Shown here: positions 22,222-32,844 of the stretch, in pieces
Numbering within the stretch: position 1 is the first letter of the stretch
How the letters are laid out: each line of letters begins with the position of its first letter
NCBI GenBank assembly: GCA_003184365.1
Contig: NKYR01000073.1
Span: forward strand, 62,001 to 126,000
Length of the DNA stretch: 64,000 nt
Direction: 5' to 3'
Origin: Evernia prunastri
Taxonomy: Eukaryota; Ascomycota; Lecanoromycetes; Lecanorales; Parmeliaceae
Position numbers and translations under genes: made by a program
Notes under the pieces: model-generated
Database searches by the model: none
Seen by the model: only the letters and a program-made list of their open reading frames with translations
What the model was told of the DNA's origin: nothing

Positions 22222-25119
22222 CGTGGGAAAAGACTTCCAAACCAGGAAACTTGGTCCGTTGTGGGAATTCTTTCAGAGATAGAAGTGAGCGCGATGCTGA
22301 CAACTTGAATAAAGCAGGCAAGAAGAAGCTGGTGGTCTTTTGAGGTTGAAAGAATACATATAAGCTACTCCAGCCTGGATGACGTGAAAGTAAGTCCGCC
22401 TTGGCTTGGCATAACAGCCTGCAAATAACATGTTGAGTGAAAGAAAGACGTCTTCGGAGGTCAACCTGCCGTAAGAAATCTACTTGATACAAAATATCAA
22501 CGAGGTGTAATCTAGAGTTCGCCTGGCGATGAGTTTCCTCGAGCAAGGTCCCATATATTTGTAACCAACTCTGGATTGAGTTTTAGGAAGCTAGGGTAAG
22601 GGATACCTCAGATAAATTAGCATATGCGGAGAAGCCTTAATTTTCACTCGGCCATTGATTCCGACGCAAAGCATTATTCCAGCGTCCAATAGTAATAATA
22701 TTGATCGCCTGCTTCAGAGAACTCGATGTCTGTATCATTCTATACTTAAGAAATTGGTGGGGAGGTGGCCGCTAGCTAGAGTACCGGTTCCGCCGTCGCT
22801 GGGCACGATTGGTTATGGTGGTAGTGGCTAGCTACCATGGTAAGTATGCCGTTAGGAGGGGAAATATGCGACCAGACTTCTTCCAGCGGAGCGGAGTAAG
22901 ATTTCGAAGCGATGGAGGTGTATGGTACTCTCACCTGACCACGTATCAGTTATCCATGGTATGCAACTGTGCAAGGGAAAGGACTTGTGCAGGATATTCG
23001 TGTATGATGCACGGACTTCTCCGTCCTCGTCCTCATCAATCCCCAGTCCTCACACTTAAAAGTCCAGTACGTTGGTCGCAAAGCGATTGCCTGGGAGGAG
23101 GTTGATTGTTGGAATGTAATCCATGTTGTCTCTATATCATTAATTGTTGGGTTTTTAATATATTTGGTCCTAGTCCCTGGAGGTTTGAAACTGCAACATT
23201 GGACATTACCTAAGCTGGTGGGAGGTTGGAGCCTCGGAGGCGTAGTGAAGACGCTAGCAGTAGTCTTAGCGCTAAGCCCGAAACGAGCGTCCAGCATAGG
23301 ACTGTACTCTACTGAACACTGGAATCTGGTGCAAACCTTCAGCGAGACTTTGAGAGAAGGAAAAATCAAAATGGAAATACCGATCCCGCGGAATGGGAAG
23401 TCAACCTCTTCAAACTCTGCGAAACCATGCCTTTGCTGATAATACTGCATCCTAGCAGCTACTCGACAATAGCGCTACCCTAGCTATAGCAGTAAAGCGT
23501 CAAGGCCCAAAAGCCTCAATCTCTGCCTCAGAATGTCGATGGAAGAGCGAGAGGTGCCGGGAATAGGAAAACTTGTGGCGTGAGCTATGAATCACAGGCC
23601 CCAGGCCTAATAGATAATATTCAAAGGAGGCAAGAGTACAAGAGGTGAAGACCATGACAAAAGGTTGTTGTCGCCAAGTCACTAGTATAGTGCAGGGTTG
23701 ATTGCCATTATTTCTAACAAGGAGGTTCAAACAAAAAAAGCGTGAGGTTGATGACTCGAGGGCAGACTTGGCAGGAAACTCGCTACATATGTCACACAAG
23801 ACCGATACAGATGTTCCCCAACCATCCAGTCACGCTTTCCCTTGGACTCGCAAGAACGCACGTCGCTTAGCATTTCACGTATGGACCTGTTGGGATCCGA
23901 CCTTTAGTCGTCGCATTCTCTAACCCAAGTCCTGCCGCAGGTTCTGCCTGACTCGATTAGGACAGCGCCACTTTTCCAGGGAATCTCGTTCGGAGTCTGG
24001 AGCACAGCCCTCCACCTATTTGTCATAATGATCGACTGGACATTCGAATCGACCGTCCCTCTACTCAGTGTGGGACCTCCTTCCCTTGGCCAGATTCGCG
24101 GTCGAGCTGGGACGTACGAGTAAAGTCTTGCTGGTGAAGTGATTGGAAAAAACGTAGCGTTCGGCCTTGTATTCCCCTAAACTCATCGATGATGGACATG
24201 GAACTAGCAGCATGTAGACATTTCAACACGAGGAGTGTTTTCGATAGTCAAAGATCATCCTCCAAATAGACCTGACAGGCATCGGCGCTTGCGAGATGTT
24301 CAACGGTCAATGTAGAGGCACCGTCAACCGACCGGATGAAGAATGACGATGGGTACGTAGATTACGGAGGTAGATTACGGCTACGCTCTTGGCACTTCAT
24401 CCTAGACGTGCGGCACTAAAGCGGACATAATGATGAGAGAACGACGTATTGATCAGACCGTTCGCTCGTATTCAAAGATCGTGATGTATAAATCTATGGG
24501 CAACATGGAAACATCGAGAAGGTATAACGAGGCACTGTCCATGCATACCTCAAATGGCTACGTTAATGACTGGTGGGTCCCCGGACATCGTTCCTCAAAC
24601 CCGCACACATTGCGGTCTCGTCGTGCACATCCCCCGGGAACTGTCGAATCAACACTTGGACAGGCCGTCTCAACGACGATGCTTGTACCTCAAAGAAGGA
24701 GACTTTATGAGGCTATTACGTGGCGGAACGGACAGGGCGTGGGGTGGGGTTCTGAAGGATCGATGCAGGATGGAAATGCTTACAGACCAACCTTATGCTT
24801 ACATGTACGTCCGCTCGGTCTGGAAAGGTCAAATATGCGGCTCCGCCGTACCGAATTCCCTCCATGATCATCTGCCATGCTCTCCCACCCTTGTTTATTT
24901 TCACGGCAACAGCGTTATGCATCACATCAAACGAAGCAACGTCCACTGAGAAACCTGTACGTAATTGTTTTCTCAAATAAGCACATAAGCGCATGAGCAC
25001 ATAAGCACAGCCTTCCGCCCAGTCAACGCAACTAGCCCCAATATCATTCCTCCTCCTATCTCAATCTGCCTTTCCAATTCTCCGCACCCATCCCCCCACC
25101 TTGTGAGTCCGCTCTCACA
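22222..25119. other. gene-free spacer
   Basis: 2.9 kb, the longest gene-free stretch in the window. The frames present are short, overlap on both strands and have no family motif; none could be linked by plausible introns. Confidence 0.45.
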
Positions 25120-25595
25120 TTACAAAGCAAGGCAGGTGCCTGAGACCTGCGTCTGCGGTGGTCCCACATCCACCGTAGTCGCACCAACGACCGTGGTCGT
25201 GCTGCCGTCGACACCGAAAAGGGTGCAGGTCGCACCGCCTTCTGAGCTGATGTGGGAGATGCTCAATGGGTTGTCTGCAATGGCGTAAGTTGGGCATATA
25301 CACATTTTTGTTTACCCCTTCGAAACACCGCTAGGAGGTCGAGCAGGTACAAGTAGACGACGAGACGGGGCAAGAACAGAGGGAGTAAAAAGAGTCAGCC
25401 GGGAGATGGAGCTCGCTACGTACAGATAGTGAAAACGGAACCGTCAGTGGGGACCGACAGCGTGAAATATGCCACGTCGGGAGGAGCGCCTTCGAAAGTG
25501 AGCTGGGCTTCGAACTGACGGGCATTGGAAGTAGGAGCGGCGTTGAGGTTGGTGGCGAGGAGGAAGAGTAAGGTGGAGATGGCGAAGGACTTCAT
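25120..25595 (-). CDS. small secreted protein, 108 aa
   Basis: Two exons (25595-25424 and 25274-25120) joined by a 149-nt GTACGT...GCAG intron in phase 1. The first 19 residues (MKSFAISTLLFLLATNLNA) form a clear signal peptide. The mature part is short, with a run of Thr/Val (TTTVVGATTVDV) and only two cysteines (TCTLF and GTCLAL), which could form one disulfide. Its size and secretion resemble small secreted or effector-like proteins of plant-associated fungi, but no family is recognised and no role is assigned. Confidence 0.72.
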
Positions 25596-27137
25596 TGTGG
25601 ATGCTTGATTTGATAAAGGCGAGTGATTTTCAGTTGCGTTATGAAAAGGCTGGATGCTGAGGAGGGAATGCGAGGTTGATGACTAGAATCTTGGATTTGA
25701 ACGGCATGAAAGCACTCTTTATAGTGGAAGAGTAGCGATGAACGGAATGAAAGGCCGTCACTGTTTCCGTTTCCCCTCATCCACGACACAAGGCATCACG
25801 TCGCTAGCCTGTATTTGGCATCACAAGTCATCGTCAACATCAGCTATACGAGATGGATGTTGTCGAGAACAGTCTGCCAAGACTCGGCCGTCTGACATGC
25901 ATACCTTCCGGCGCATTTTTGATGGCGGAGGAAAGCCACGTGAGTTACTTGTATGGATGACAACTGTCTCTCGCGGTCGAGGATCTGCCTACTAGCAAAG
26001 TTATCCGGGGTAGAAAATCGTGTTGGATTGAGGAGTGCATGGATCAAGTTGTGCACAGGTCGCGATGACGTGGTGGCGGGGGAGAACAGTCAGCGGAATG
26101 CATGCTGATGGACCAGATGGGAAATCACACGAGGACGCTTCCCCGCATGCCAAGATACTTGCATTACGATGATAACCGTTAGGTGTAGGTACGACTGCAG
26201 TGTTCGAAAGGTGCTATGACACTCGCCTAGTTTGCCGCCATTTGGCACACCGGATTCCACAGCCCAGCATTTCTGCGGGGTACGATAATACCAATCCTAG
26301 ATATAAAGCTCGTATTTGGGTCCTTCGTAAGTGCGTACCATAGGTTTGGACAGGCCACGGTCCTGGCGTAGATTTCCAAGGTTGACATAAGCAGAAGACC
26401 GGACAGCAAACAATTATTCGTACGATTTCAGCAAGTACAGCCGGAGCAAGTGAATCATCTTCTCACGTCAGGCCTAGACCGTGCGAGTGTTTCTCCGGCA
26501 GGACATATCAGGACATCGAGATGGGTTCTGCTTTGTAGAAGCTGAAATGGGCATCTTACTCGTGCTGTTGAAAAGAGCCTCTGAAAGCTGCTAAGCAAGC
26601 GAGGCTGCCCCTCTCGGAGCTTGAGGGGTTTTCTTGGGACCGCTTCTCACTTGTTTCTGGCTCATGGTCAGAAGGCGAAAGAAAAAGAAGGAAATGAGAC
26701 TTGATTGATTGATTGATTGCTTAATACGCCTATCTAGTAAACTACTTTACTAATCAGGGAGTTCCTCGAATATTTGTAGCGCTGAAGAAACCTTTCGGAC
26801 AAAAACTTCAACTTATCCTCTCGTGTTATCATTGTTGTCAACTCTTAGTCTTTGACTGTCAAGTTGTTGCCACAAACCACTGTCACTTCCGTTCTCTTTC
26901 AGTCTGCCGCTATTGTTTCCGTGATTGTCTCCTTCTATGCCTTCTTTTTGCAGGAAATGAGACTTAATTCAAAATTCTACGCGGAAAACACCGCTTGTTG
27001 CTGAGCTTACGTAATCTGTGTCTAAATCTACAACATCTTAATTCTTAACTCTGACCAGATCCGTCTAACCACATCCTCACACTCTAGCCAAAACAACAAT
27101 GACACGGTGACATACACCCATTCAAAACCTAGCACAC
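25596..27137. other. gene-free spacer
   Basis: No gene supported. Contains a short (GATT)n tract at about 26,701-26,719 and, at 27,099-27,110, a four-codon upstream frame ahead of the SAP18 gene. Confidence 0.5.
27099..27110 (+). promoter_or_regulatory. minimal upstream ORF before SAP18
   Basis: ATG ACA CGG TGA sits 28 nt before the SAP18 start codon, in the context CAACAATGAC, which is closer to a good fungal start context than the main start. If transcribed in the leader it would reduce initiation at the main ATG or force reinitiation; whether it is in the mRNA is not visible. Confidence 0.35.
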
Positions 27138-28173
27138 ATGCCACTCCCACCCCCCACCTCCGCAATGGCCATGCAAACCGGCCCCGGCGGGAAAGTCGAC
27201 CGCCAAACCACCACCCCCTTCCACCTCAAGCTCTTCTACCGCACCGGATCCTTCCACAGGTAAATGACTCCCCCAATTTTCCACCTCATCTCACCCCTCC
27301 ACCTCACCTCTCACCTCACACCTCACCTCTCACCTCACCAACCAAAGAACCCCCCACTAACCTCCCCCGCTCCAAACCCGCAGCCTCTCCGACTTCCCCA
27401 CCTCCTCCCCCACCGGCCCATCCCACCTCCCGCCGCACCTCCAGATATACACCTGGCCCAGCTGCACCCTGCGCGAACTATCGCACCTGCTCGTCAGCGC
27501 ATTGCCTTCCCTCCTCCCCCACCCGGCCGCCGGCACGCGCCTCTCCTACCGCCTCGTGTACCCAGACACGCACACACCCACACCGCCGACGACGAGCAAC
27601 GCCGCCACAGCGCCGCAGGGGCGGTACCTGAGCAAAGAGCTCGGGGACGTGATCGTGGGGGAGGGGGAGGACGGAGGCAGAGAAGGCAGAGAAGGCAGAG
27701 GAGGAGGGGGAGAAGGCAGAGGAGAGGGAGCGATGGTAGTGCCGGAGGGGAGCCTGATGGCCGGACGGCTCGCGGGCGCGCCGGAGAAGACGCTCCAGGA
27801 GGCGCGGTTCGTGATTGGGGATTTCATCTCGTGTGGGATCTTCGCGCCGGGGCCGGACGGGAGCGTGGCGCCAGCGCCGGCGCCGCAGGGGGTGCATGGT
27901 GGGAGGGGGGGAGGCGGCGGCGGTGGGGCGGGGATACGGGGGAGAGGCGGGGAGTATGGTGGCAGAGGCGGTGGGGGGTATGGTGGGTTTGGGGAGAGTA
28001 ATGGTGGGGGGTATAGGGGGAGGGGGAGAGGGGGAGGAGGAGGAGGAGGGTTTGGAGGGAGTTTCGGGGGTAGGGTTGGGGATGGGGGCTTGCCGCAGGG
28101 GGAGTGGAGGAGGGGGGAGAGGGTGCCGGAGGGGAGGGGAGGGTACGGAAGGGGGAGGGGGAGGGGGTATTGA
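27138..28173 (+). CDS. sap18: SAP18 family protein with glycine/RGG-rich tail
   Basis: Two exons (27138-27259 and 27384-28173), 303 aa. The N-terminal half matches SAP18: VDRQTTTPFHLKLFYRTGSFHR (read across the intron), LPPHLQIYTWPSCTLRELSHLL, GTRLSYRLVYPD, GRYLSKELG and KTLQEARFVIGDFISCGIF. SAP18 is a ubiquitin-fold subunit of the Sin3 histone deacetylase complex and, in animals, of the RNA-bound ASAP/PSAP complexes. The domain is interrupted by a Gly/Glu/Arg-rich insert (about residues 119-148), and the last 95 residues are Gly/Arg-rich with repeated RGG/RGR and GGG, a typical RNA-binding, disordered composition. In-frame ATGs at 27165 and 27171 are alternative starts. Confidence 0.88.
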
Positions 28174-28346
28174 GTGTGAGTGTGATTGAGTGAGGGTTTT
28201 TGTGCGAGAGGGCGGATGGAGGATGGCGTATGCCATGTTGACCGCTCGACTGCCGCGAGATGAGATGACAAGCCGTATCTTCACTCCACATGCAGACACC
28301 AGATCGAGCAGAGAAACGTATCAAATATAAACCACCCAACTCGACG

Positions 28347-29454
28347 CTATCCCAGATTAGGTTTCTCCAAAACGGGCAGATCCTCCGTAATCATCATCGC
28401 ATCGGGCCCGACCTCCTTCTCCTGCTCCCCCCTCACGATCCTCTCCACCGTCGCCCGCAGATCCTCACCCACCGGCAAGCCCAACAGCGCATTATCCAGC
28501 TCCCTCCCCTCCGCGAAATCGTACCTGCCCCCGCTATAGCTCGCGCCCATGATCGCCTGCCCGATGCCGCTCCAGTCGCCGCGGTCCAGCTTCTGCTTGC
28601 CGGCCCGGCTCTGCGCGTCGCAGGTCGTGCGCCGGACGGTCCAGGGCTGGTGCGTGACGGATTGCAGCGCGGAGAGGATCTCGTTCTGGGTGGCGCGGAA
28701 GGAGTGGACGAAGACGTAGCGGTTCGCCGTTTCGGCGGGCTTGTCCAGGACGGCGGCGGTGGCGAGGCCCGTGGTGGCGAGGAGGGTGAAGTTCGTCCGG
28801 GCGGTGCCGGCGTCGGATATGGTGGCCGTTTTGGTCTTGAGGTCGAAGCCGAGGAAGCCATCCTCGAGGCCCCTTGTACAGCTTAGCACGGGCGAGACTT
28901 GGGGAAGCGGTCGAGGGGGTTTTTGGGCATACCAGTCAAAGAAGGCCCCGACCACCAAACCCGTCCACGTCAACCCCTGCTCCACCTTACTCTCCATATA
29001 CTTCCTAATCTCCACCTTGCCCCTGTAAACCTCCGCCAAAGGCTCCGTCGTCTGCAACTCCGGCACATTCGTGCCGAATTCACTCAGTATGATCCTCTTC
29101 ACCCCCGCCTTTACCGCCGCATCGATGATGGTCTTATGCGTCTCGACCTCAGATATCGGGGCCATATTGACAACGGCATCTTGGTCTTTGAAAGCCGCGA
29201 CGAGCTCGTCGAAGGGATAGGAGTCGGCGATGCGGTGGACTTTGATGTGGGGCGGGAAGGTGGTTTTGGAGGAGGAGCGGGAGAGGACTTCGATGTCGCC
29301 TGCGAAGCGGGGGTTGGAGTCGAGGGCGGAGAGGATGGAGGGACCGAGGTTGCCGGAGGCCTAGAGAAGGGGGCGTTAGGGATTGGTTGACAAGGGGAAG
29401 AGAGGGGGCGCTGTTTACCCCGATGACCATGATGTTCTTGAGGATTGATGCCAT
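28347..29454 (-). CDS. NmrA-like/isoflavone reductase-like NAD(P)-binding protein
   Basis: Three exons (29454-29419, 29360-28933, 28872-28347), 329 aa. Residues 1-20 carry the Rossmann motif GASGNLG, split by intron 1. Then come VHRIADSYPFDELVAAFKDQDAV in pieces, the central KAGVKRIILSEFG and TGLVVGAFFDWGLEDGFLGF, which reads like NmrA/PCBER members only after removing a 60-nt intron. That intron is a multiple of three and stop-free, so retention would add 20 residues. The family includes NAD(P)H-dependent reductases and redox-sensing NmrA regulators. The catalytic Lys seen in isoflavone reductases is not obvious, so substrate and role are open. The 3' end is convergent with SAP18, 173 bp apart. 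Confidence 0.85.
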
Positions 29455-31100
29455 TGCTAGGGCTTTGGGGGGTCTGGCTGCGGTGAAGGGGAAATTAGAC
29501 AAGAAGTCCTGGAAGGACGCAAAGTTAAGAGAGGAGCTGAATAGAAACGCGATAACCTAGGTGAGCGCGAAATATAAGAGATAAATCAGTCAATCTGAAC
29601 GAAAGTCGAAGAGGAAGGGCGATGGAAAAGGCGCTTTTGGAGGAAGTGATTTTAAGGAGACGAGATGGAGGCTGTAGGCACAATCACACTAGAGTATTGC
29701 GATGTGTGGAATGGTCGCATCGTATCCCAGTCCTGAGTCAGGACAGTACCCAAGTATGATTATTGCTAGTGACACGGGGGGAAATGACGGGATGCTTTTT
29801 AGTCAAGATCGACATGTTCGAAGTGTGGGATATCTGACAAGATTTAGATAGAGTAGTAGCAGACGCAAAAGTACATAGCCTTCGCTTTTTGGGTTTACGA
29901 CTTCCACACCCTCGGTAAAGTGCCAACACCGTATTCTTGAAGCTGGTGTGAAAAAAAGGGAAGAAGAAAAGAGGGTAAATCAAGGGGGAAAAAGGGGGTC
30001 GGTCTCTAGGGAGAAAGGGCCGACCCGTGCAAAAATGCGTTCGGTTGCTGTTCACTCTTCTCTGATTCGATTGAAAAGCGCCGTAGCCGATGATAGCCCA
30101 CATATACAGCATTCCTCCAAGCACTGGAGTCGCTGCCATTGAGCTGAAAGTAATAAGTGACAAATGGCTGCAGCTTTCACCACCGTCACCTGTAAGCCAC
30201 CTCGTATTCCCCCCAATCCGAACCCGTAATGTTCAACCTACTCGTACACGGCATCAAGCTTCCAGACACCACTCACGACTTGCAACCCCACGTCTAGACC
30301 TCGAGTGAGACACAGACCCGACCCGTGCAAAAACAAACCCATTTGAAAACGGATGACTGATTTACCCAGTCTCAAGTATCTCGGTCAACTCCAACCCCAG
30401 CCCGCGACCTAACTGGGCTACCTTCCTTACATGCCACCCTTCGGCGGCACAGCTCCGGGCACAGCCAGGTAAGGTGTTGCTGGAATGCTCACGCACGAAC
30501 AGCTACGATGTCGTTTTCTAATGGTAGGGTGGGATGAGGTAGAGTAGCTATTACAAGCGCCCATTGGGCTTAGATCCACGGATATCGTAAGGGAAGGGGG
30601 GGCAATGTGTGACAGTTTCCAGACATTGTCAGAAGCGGATGCGTTCGGATTCAGAACAGCGGCTCGCGGAGGGAGAGAGAAAGGGAGAGAGAGAAGGCGG
30701 GGGGGAGACGGCTGAGATGGCTTGTTATTGGGAAGAAGGATGGGAAGCTCACCGTTCTCAACGTTTGTTGCCTTTTTCCCGTACCGCCTGGTGTGCTCGG
30801 GTGGCCGGCGCCCTGTTTGGGATGGCTACGAGGCACAGGGGTGATTGCGTAGCTGGTGCTTTGAGTATGAGGATAACGGAGGGAGCATGGCAGTTGGCTG
30901 GCAAGTATTCAGACGTAGATGACAACGTGGTGATTTTGGAGCTACGGCAAGTGCGAGTCCTCATCTTCTATCTATTCCGTGCCCTTTGAAAACCTCTCCC
31001 TGGCTCTTCGATTCCTGTGGTCGATGCCCATCCTTTTCACACCGCAAAGACTCGATTGCCTGAACATCACGGGTCTTTGACAGCAACTGATTCCACCACA
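29455..31100. other. gene-free spacer
   Basis: No gene supported in 1.6 kb. It contains a purine-rich GAGAGA/GGGAGA tract around 30,670-30,710. Confidence 0.45.
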
Positions 31101-31747
31101 CTACAAGTTGTCCGCGCTCTCAGGCTCCCGGTTCTGCGCCGGGGGCTGGGGGTAATCTTCCCCCTTATCGCCCCTAGTCCCTGCAAACCTCCCCTCTTCC
31201 TTATCCACCGCCCTCTCCTTCGGCTGCGTGTCCTTATCCACCATCTGGTTGCCGCTCCCTACGCTCGCTCCCACACCCGCGAGCCCACCCCCTTGCTTCG
31301 TGCTCGTATGTTTCCCCTCGTGTCTGAGCTCCGTGCTCGTCTGCCCCTGCCCCGGGTGTCCCAAGCCGGCGTGCACGTCACCCGAGGTGGCACCGCCGAG
31401 GGTGGAGGACGCGGTCGTCTTGGTAGATTCTTTGCCGTGGTCGCGCTCGACGGAGGCGTTGTCGGCTTGGCCCGGCACTTCGGACGTGGCGTTGGGGGCG
31501 AAGGTGCGGTCGGCCGGGGCGGAGCCGGGGGGCAGGGTTTTGGCGCTGAAGGCTGGGGCGGCGTCGTTGCCGACTAAGACGCCGGGCTTGTGCTGCAGAG
31601 GTTCGTCAGATGTGAGGGTGGACAGCGGGTGCCGATTGAGGGGGTTTTTCAGACCTTTGGTTCGCTCATTGGCTCATCGCGTTCGATGTGAGAGCCAAAT
31701 TGACCGGGTTGGTTGCTGACAGCATCGGCGTTGCGTGAAGCGGACAT
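31101..31747 (-). CDS. conserved hydrophilic fungal protein of unknown function
   Basis: Two exons (31747-31655 and 31592-31101), 62-nt intron, 194 aa. The sequence is strongly hydrophilic and Gly/Ser/Thr/Lys-rich, with segments HKPGVLVGNDAAPAFSAKTL, PPGSAPADRTFAPN, STLGGATSGDVHAGLGHPGQ and GLAGVGASVGSG. I recognise this as a small-protein family conserved across filamentous ascomycetes without assigned function. Its composition resembles disordered, LEA/heat-stable stress proteins, which is inference only. There is no signal peptide and no membrane helix. The donor GTCTGA is unusual, but the junction restores the family-like stretch EPKHKPGVLVGND. Confidence 0.75.
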
Positions 31748-31935
31748 GATTGCTGGTGGATAAGTAGGAGGTTTCTTATATTAGATATTTGTTTAAGGTT
31801 GTAAAGCTGGCTTTTGGGGTTGAGAAGGAAAGGATTTGAGAGGACTATTGATGAATAGAAACCAAATTTGAAGCTGAGTTAAATTTGATGTTGTGTGAAC
31901 CTTTGGTGTCACACGTCATACCGACTACATCATCG

Positions 31936-32074
31936 ACTCTCAAGAAAAGAATGGCACTAATTTACCTACCTTAAGCGAGCCCCCCAAGTTCAGCCCTGAA
32001 TCCAGGAACAACAATTCTCATCTCCTATCTCTTGCTGTAAAACAAACAAAATAGATCGCGAGTCGCAATGTCAA
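31936..32074. repeat. left copy of direct repeat flanking the lyase gene
   Basis: Shares collinear blocks with 35,464-35,667: ACTCTCAAG, AAGCGAG, the 20-mer CAGCCCTGAATCCAGGAACA, AATTCTCATCTC and AGATCGCGAGTCGCAATGTC. Order and orientation are the same. This copy lacks about 24 nt and about 35 nt that are present in the right copy. Confidence 0.8.
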
Positions 32075-32506
32075 TTGTTGAGCCAAACCTGTTTGCCGGT
32101 TATCGTTGGCTGAATAAGGGCCTCGGCACGGGTCAACGGGGCATATTGGTGGCCTATATCCAAAGTTGTTTTCGTGTTGAGAAACGGGCACGACGGGAAA
32201 GAGCTGCTTCATTTCCTTACTATGCACGATTTCGAGTCAGCATTGCCTCTTCAAGCCATGAATCAGAGTACCAAGGCAGAGCCTAGGAGTGGAAACCCCT
32301 CTTATGGTCCCAAAGGGAAGGATAGTCCAAAAATGTAGGAACCTCCAGTAGCGCGAATTGATTGGTGTTTGGTACTCATCATTGGAAGTAGCTATACTGT
32401 ATGTAAGTGGTAGGGGTAACAAGAGATAGACTGAGAGCCAACCGAAGAGAGATAGGGATCTTGGAGGTTAGATATTGAATTCTGTTTCTGTTGTATTTTT
32501 GTCTAC

Positions 32507-32528
32507 TGAGTGAGTGAGTGAGTGAGTG
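32507..32528. repeat. (TGAG)n microsatellite
   Basis: Five and a half uninterrupted TGAG units. Confidence 0.85.
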
Positions 32529-32844
32529 TCAATTCTTCAGCCTCGAGGTTTAGCTCATCTAACGAAGCTACTTAAATCCCTATGCTCGTACTTACCTGTC
32601 AAGGTTGTAAAGGGAGAAAGGGTACGAGGGTAGGAAAATTCATTGTCGCGCGCATGTACTGTTGGTATGTTGTATGTTGTAGGGCTGATGAAAAGGTGTA
32701 TTTGAACCTCGGTAACGCACGCTTTTTCTTCTCCCACCACCACTGGATCATTCATCCGTCTACCATGCCAAGTTGATATCTAAATAGACTACATCTCCAT
32801 ATTGCTACTTTATTTTACTATTACGGAATATCCCATACCTCGAT

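Larger units (their letters stand above)
31748..32844. other. spacer with left direct repeat
   Basis: No gene supported. It holds the left copy of the direct repeat (31,936-32,074) and a (TGAG)n tract at 32,507-32,528, and ends in the adenylosuccinate lyase promoter region. Confidence 0.5.

Noticed and set aside
24430..24949. Overlapping 131- and 145-codon plus frames
   Set aside because: They overlap each other in different frames, lack motifs and have no splice extension.
27478..28339. Long minus-strand frames of 170-270 codons across the SAP18 gene
   Set aside because: They are Pro/Ser-rich shadows of the GC-rich, low-complexity SAP18 coding strand and have no motif.
29738..30163. 141-codon minus frame
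   Set aside because: Irregular composition, no motif and no good start context; probably chance.
30651..30720. GAGAGA-rich stretch considered as a regulatory GAGA site
   Set aside because: Simple purine-rich sequence without gene context that would support a specific function.
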